Part shown: piece by piece, positions 59,068 through 64,000 of the stretch | Position numbering within the stretch: the first letter of the stretch is position 1 | How the letters are laid out: each line of letters starts with the position of its first letter | Origin: Diadema setosum | Taxonomy: Eukaryota; Echinodermata; Echinoidea; Diadematoida; Diadematidae | Direction: 5' to 3' | Assembly: GCA_033980235.1 (NCBI GenBank) | Contig: CM067075.1 | Location: forward strand, 2,469,148-2,533,147 | DNA: 64,000 nt | Notes under the pieces: generated by a model | Databases searched by the model: none | Told to the model about the DNA's origin: nothing | Seen by the model: only the letters and a program-made list of their open reading frames with translations | Position numbers and translations under genes: made by a program

Positions 59068-59759
59068 GTATACTTAGTATGTACGTTTGTATAGACGCCG
59101 CGGCGCCGTAGCGGTTACTTCAAGGCCTGCAATTCGCGCCATCACGTGTGAGAGGTCGATTAAGTCAAAGTCCATCACACATTCACACCACACATGCACA
59201 ACACAATGTTTGTCATCGTAGTAGTATGTCTCTTCCTCTCCCTCTCCCCCCCCCCCCCCTCCCTCTCTCTCTCTCCCTCACTCACACAATTCCTGTCTTT
59301 GTCTCTCTTTCTGCGTCTCTCTGCGTACTTATTCTTTTTCATCTATCTCCATTGATTTTGTTACTCCCGTCTCGTCCCGTCTCCGTACAAACAAGAAAGA
59401 AAAAATAGCACGATCTGATAACTAGCAAATCTGCTTCTTTTTTCTCGCATACACAATGTGCCCTTTTCCCGTGTCAGGCAGCAGAGCATGTTATACTTGA
59501 AGAAGAAAATGTCTGTGCACGGTGAAGTAAGAGAAAGAGCAATGTTCATTGAAGTGAAATTCGTATAGTTCATTAATTTTGATGTGCATTTTCCTTGTTA
59601 ACTGTAAATTATTGAAACCTATGACCCTATGAAATACATTCTGTTATCTCAGATGAACTGTGTTTTGTTTGCTCGTATGTCTAGAAGACATTGCAAATTT
59701 CTTCCATTCAATTCATTTTTTTCCATTATTACTTCTCGTTCTCTCTCCCTCTCTCTCCT

Positions 59760-59810
<51 letters not shown>

Positions 59811-59825
59811 AACTTTGATATTAGA
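59018..59825. other. Shared GC-core block and (CT)n tracts upstream of locus F
   Basis: An (AT)n tract (59019-59062) is followed by GACGCCGCGGCGCCGTAGCG and the CATCACACATTCACACCAC block, then (CT)n tracts near 59238-59280 and 59757-59812. It parallels 50995-51712. No gene. Confidence 0.6.
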
Positions 59826-60299
59826 AGGCCATGAACAACAGGAACCCCTCAGTAATTCAGGTACTGGGGTATTCAATTAAAGGTTTGCTTTTTTTTTTTT
59901 CGTTATCTAATTGTGCAAGTCGTGTGAGAATGCGAAATCGCCACAATGCATTATTCTACCAAGGGTGAGAGACTGCAGTAACGACAGTGTTCGGGGATTA
60001 CCCTGCTGCGCTTGAATCTGATTGGTTGCTTTGGGGGCTCGTTACGTGACACGTGATCACGTGATCGAGAATCCCGCCGTTTTCAACACTGTCAATAATG
60101 AAAATTCCCGCTAAATATTAGGCACCTGTTGGATCAAAACTCAGTGATCGCTATATCATCAAGTTCCTCTGCATCATTAGTCAGTGTTGGCGCATTAGAT
60201 TATTTAGAAATCATTTCATGTATATACATGAATTCAAATTCTATATAAATGCAATTTCTAGTATATTGCTCGGATCAACGACAATAACAGCGAAGAGAT
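59826..60299 (+). promoter_or_regulatory. Promoter and leader of LRR locus F
   Basis: GATTGG at 60020-60025 is followed 30 bases later by CACGTGATCAC (60050-60060). Here the box extends to CACGTGATCACGTG (60050-60063), a palindrome holding two E-box cores. TATATAAAT near 60243 would place a start site about 25-30 bases before the ATG. GCAATTTCTAG just after could instead be an acceptor. Compare locus G. Confidence 0.7.
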
Positions 60300-60611
60300 A
60301 TGGGGGAGAATACCATGCTCAATGTCACGTGTCTGGTTGCTCTTGTACTGTTATTAGATCACCGTAGTGGGCAATGTATGCCAACCCGGAGAACTCCGGG
60401 CTCTGCTTCGTGCAACGCCAAATGTACCTACTCAGAGACAACGAGAGAGGCTGACTGTGATTACAGACAGCTGAGTGAGGTACCCATGGAGTGTAATGCT
60501 GCTTTCTCCCTCTCCTTGAGTCACAATCAGATCGAGAAAATCGAACCTGGAACCTTCGAGGGATTTTCTGACCTCCAAGTTCTTACCTTATCCAACAATA
60601 ACATCAGACAG
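60300..60611 (+). CDS. LRR receptor, locus F, exon 1 (gene continues past the window)
   Basis: 104 codons. The signal peptide core is CLVALVLLLD. The N-cap is CNAKCTYSETTREADCDYRQ, then PMEC. LRR1 is SLSLSHNQIEKIEPGTF, and half of LRR2 ends NNNIRQ. The donor is CAG|GTAAGT at 60612, phase 0, the best match to the consensus in the family. No lesion is visible. Exon 2 is not in the window. The intron is at least 3.4 kb because of the inserted element at 62.0-63.7 kb. Confidence 0.85.
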
Positions 60612-62007
60612 GTAAGTTATAACTTATAGATGCTGTACGAGTAGCAGTGTTTCTAGTTTATATTGCTCGTGGCTAGCGATTATTGGGGAGCTTTAGATTT
60701 GCGACACGACGACAGTTACGTTGGCCATTCTACTCGGGCGTTCTTCTCTCTCCCTCTCTCGTTCGTCACAATACACTATGAAAAAAAAAAAAACTATTTA
60801 TAACGGTGTTTACACCAAGTAACATTAAAATGGATACTAGTTCATTGATTGTCATATTTTTTTTTTGTTTTTAATACATCTGTAAATCTATCTGAAACTC
60901 GAAATCCGTGCAATATGTATGTTCCATTTTATCAATATAACATATTATATATTAGAGTAGCATTAGATTGGCGTGTCCAAAATTGTGGAACAGAAAGTCC
61001 ACTACTTCCATAATTCAGAAGAAAATGTAAGTTACAGCTTTTTTCAAACTATTGTTTAAATATGTTGTCTTATATGGTTGTATGTTGCATAACGTCCATT
61101 TTGTAGATTTTTGTTTTGTTTTGTTTTGTAATTGTTTCGTTTGGTACCCTGCAAGTGCATTTAACCCTTGTTATTGTGAACTGTGTTTGTTGCTGATTAT
61201 TCTGCAATGTTTTGATGAATAAGTGGTTAATTACCATAATATCATTCTCAACAACCCACTATTCTTTTGTCTATGGGGTTCGGCCTCGGAAAGTCAATGA
61301 CCTATCTGATCCTCTCCACACGCTACTCGCCACTCATCCTGAGTCACAAACTTTCATATTTATGTGCATTATAATGTTAACAGTTGTTTTGCTGTATATA
61401 CAGTTTGCAATGCTTACTTGATTCTTTTTGTATATTTTATGAAAAGTGGAAATTAAAATTTGAAACTTGAATAGTGGTATGCATCAATTAGCTCTCTGCG
61501 GCGTGAATTTGACGTACGCTGAAATGGCACAGAAACTTTCACGAAAACTCAGACGTCGCGAGATTCATTTTGACAAGCGGTCTTCCGCATGGGCAGAGCA
61601 GTTCAATAGTGTTAGTTGAGATGGGAGTTTAAGTTTTAACTCTTTGCAAGACAGTTAGGAATCACTTACTAGTAGACCTATATGAAAAATTAAAGTGCGT
61701 ACAATTCCAAGTGGAATTAAAGGGTCATTTGATGAAAACCGAGTTTGAAATGGCTTAGCTATCGAAAAAAAAAATAGTGGTCCGTAGGGTGGGTCCCACC
61801 TTTTATTAGGACGACCTTGTTTTACTTGGGTTTTCTTTTTTGATATCGCAGCCATTTCAAACCGATTTTCCATCGAATAAGATTTGTATTCCTTTCAGAA
61901 TATTCTTTGATATTTCGTATATTACACGTTATAAGTGGTTTTCTAATTATCTTGCGAAAAGTTCAAACCTAAATCCCCATGTCAACAAAACCTATACCAT
62001 CCCGTTA

Positions 62008-63711
62008 TAAAGCCCCCGTTCCACTATCACGATTTGGACCCCGATCTGTCCCGATCTAGCAGATCGGGAGAGAGCGGCAAAAGCGTACGGGGATCGGAAA
62101 CATCGTAGCAGCAGCTAGTGGAGGTCGGGGTTGGAGCGGGCAGTTTTTCAGATCGGGAAGAAATTTTGAACCGGTTTAAAATTTCTTCCAGATCTCCCCG
62201 ATCAAAATTGACATATTTTTAATCGTACGGCAAGCGGGGAGAGCGTAGTGACAGCGTAAACGCAGCGGGGGGAGCGTAATGACGGCGTATACGCAGCGGG
62301 ATGAGCGTAACAAGGTCTTTCTGAGCGTAGTAACATCGGCACAAGAACGGGAAGTAATTTTAGCTGTAATTTTCGAAGAAGAAGAAGAGATGAAGGAAAA
62401 GAAGAGCAGAAAGCAGCGAAGCAGCTACCCAAAAGGCGAAGAAAGAGAGACTACACGTGATGCTGAAAGAGGAGGAAGAGGACATAGCAGAATTTTGAAG
62501 AATATGAAATCATCTACAACTGGAGGAAGACGGACTATAAAAGCAAGGACATCAAGAAAAATCCTTTGAAAAATCAGCACGTCTTTGTTTATACAATGCA
62601 TTGCTGCAAAAGAACCGTGAGTTGAGGAGGCTCTTCAAGTTCAAGTTCAAGTTGATTTATTTCACTTCCAACAAACAAATAATAAAAAATACAAAAGAAA
62701 CGCTCACATACACAGACGTCATGAAATCAGTACCACAATGCGATGAACAGAATAACATTGTAAAAGAGATACAGGCAAATCACAGAGATACAAATAACAG
62801 TTACGTCACTGTGGTAAATGCATACAAAATATTGCTGGAAATGGAGGGGACTGCTAAAAAGCAGAGCTTGTAGTATTAGAATGCAGTCCCCTCATACAGA
62901 AAAATATATAATTGCAAAAAAAAAAAAAAAAAAAACACAACAAATTTCCCTAAGCGGTAGCAAAAAAAAAAAAAGACAGACAGAGTAATACACACATATA
63001 CATGCACATATACGTACGCACATTAACAAACACATGGCGGCTCTCTTGTAAGGAAAAAATTGATGAGAGGATAGAAAGATATAGTAGTGAAGAAGGTAGT
63101 AAGTCCGAGGTGGACAAGGGGGGGGGGGGGAGGAGGGGAGAGGAGAGGGAAATGGTGGGTCATAACCAGGGCACTGGAGGCACAGAAGCACGGGCTCGCT
63201 GATGAAGAAAGAGTAGTGAGAATAACGAAGCAACAACAACTTTGAAAATCAAAAGTAAAAAAAGAAGAATGAATCTTCGAGGTCCACAGTATATTTCTTC
63301 GGTTCTGCATGCTAATAAGTTGACTGACTGCTGACCCACAGTCGAATCGGGGTACATCGGGGCACATCGGGCACTTTTCAGCTCTCTGAACGGGGTAACA
63401 GCGTGATAAGATCGTATAGATCGTTCAGAGCGTAGATACAGCGTGCATTGATCGGGTAACATCGGCAACATCGCACTAACAGCGTAGCTACATCGTTCTA
63501 AAGCGTACCGGCAGCGGCAGAGATCGAAATGTCTAATTCCCGATCATCGTAGTAAGAGCGTAGCAAGCACTTGGTAGTCGTAACTGCAGCGTACTTAGAG
63601 CGTTCTAACATCGTACTGTGTCCAGATCGGCTCAAGTTTTACCCGATCCTTCCCGACCTGAGAAAATTGTCAAATCGTAGCGAGAACGGCATAGTGGAAC
63701 GGGGGCTTAAT
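62008..63711. mobile_element. 1.7-kb inverted-repeat element with TAA flanks and AGCGTA-rich ends
   Basis: The tips AGCCCCCGTTCCACTAT (62011) and ATAGTGGAACGGGGGCT (ending 63707) are perfect complements. TAA stands outside both (62008-62010 and 63708-63710), like the 3-bp TWA duplications of PIF/Harbinger transposons. About 330 bases inside each end are crowded with AGCGTA, ATCGTA and GATCGG words. The frame at 62279-62569 is Glu/Arg/Lys-rich and is not a recognisable transposase, so the element is non-autonomous. It is interrupted inside by a minus-strand repeat (62636-62847), a poly-A run (62917-62935) and a poly-G run (63119-63130). Confidence 0.75.
62636..62847 (-). repeat. Interspersed repeat tail, second copy
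   Basis: Complement of the repeat at 27669-27879, starting with the (GTTCAA)n tail and ending at ATATTGCTGGAAATGG. It lies inside the 1.7-kb element, so it inserted after that element. Confidence 0.75.
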
Positions 63712-64000
63712 GCCCGCGTCGCGCAAATCTGAAGTTCCCTGTGTTATATCAGGCATGCATGAATCTGGCTTCTTCTCCTGAATATCTATGACACAGTTCA
63801 TCTGTAGTAACAGTCCAACATACCCCAGCTCTTCCCTCGCCACCAATGTCTATCAAATTTAATTCTTGAAGACAAGTCTTTTCACCATAATTATGAAGAT
63901 AAATGCCATTCCGTTTCGGAATTAAATTTTATCAAAAGCTTTAAGGTGAACAAAATCAGTAGACCTCAATGTTTAAATAAGTTCGGCCAAGCAATGAGAA

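Larger units (their letters stand above)
60612..64000 (+). other. Intron 1 of locus F (incomplete)
   Basis: Conserved intron text reappears after the inserted element at 63750-63920 (CTGAATATCTATGACACAG, TCTTCCCTCGCCACCA), matching 40335-40460 of locus D. The 3' splice site is beyond the window. About 61210-61480 resembles a LINE 3' end but has no clear tail. Confidence 0.65.

Noticed and set aside
62279..62569. Possible DNA-binding protein of the 1.7-kb element
   Set aside because: The product is Glu/Lys/Arg-rich low-complexity text without a MYB-like or DDE motif, and it begins in the AGCGTA word region.

Overview
The window is animal (metazoan) DNA. Genes are split by introns with GT/AG borders, spacers are AT-rich and full of (AT)n, (CT)n and (TG)n tracts, and there are many non-LTR retrotransposons, short inverted-repeat DNA elements and a tRNA-derived SINE. 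Several repeats, notably the TTAA-flanked element at 12.2 kb, look like ones I associate with sea urchins and other echinoderms. That assignment is from memory and is tentative.

The genic backbone is a head-to-tail array, all on the + strand, of one family of leucine-rich-repeat (LRR) transmembrane receptors. Each complete gene has two coding exons. Exon 1 encodes a signal peptide, a cysteine-rich LRR N-cap and the first one and a half LRRs. Exon 2 starts at the same codon in every copy (V-E-A, phase 0) and encodes the remaining LRRs, an LRR C-cap, a Ser/Thr-rich stalk, one membrane segment and a variable cytoplasmic tail. Seven loci can be recognised. A (7.05-10.35 kb) has lost exon 1 and is frameshifted. 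B (19.8-22.5 kb) is decayed. C (28.0-31.8 kb) and D (39.7-42.8 kb) have open exons. E (46.2-47.2 kb) is an open exon 2 with no exon 1. G (51.9-52.2 kb) is a promoter and leader without a gene. F (60.0 kb to the window end) has exon 1 and part of intron 1. Five loci share an upstream module, an inverted CCAAT box 24-30 bases before a CAYGTGATCAC E-box; B carries a decayed version.

Layout: 1-5.5 kb, two decayed non-LTR retrotransposons back to back. 5.5-23 kb, loci A and B with diverged spacers, an element with 5-bp target duplications (15.2-16.9 kb) and two copies of a foldback element with 8-bp target duplications. 23.6 kb, one isolated exon resembling an SLC23 (ascorbate/nucleobase) transporter. 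25-28 kb, a LINE tail and a foldback element. 28-34 kb, locus C. 34.6-39.2 kb, a nearly intact minus-strand LINE with ORF1 and ORF2. 39.7-48.4 kb, loci D and E. 48.5-60.3 kb, two copies of a large spacer that differ by inserted elements. 60.3-64 kb, exon 1 of F and an intron interrupted by a 1.7-kb inverted-repeat element.

The C and D proteins are predicted to be plasma-membrane receptors with about eight LRRs outside and no recognised signalling domain inside. Their ligands are unknown. Shared exon phase, near-identical ectodomains in C and E, mutated tails and orphan exons and promoters together suggest a birth-and-death receptor cluster, possibly for immune recognition or cell adhesion. 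The function is inference.
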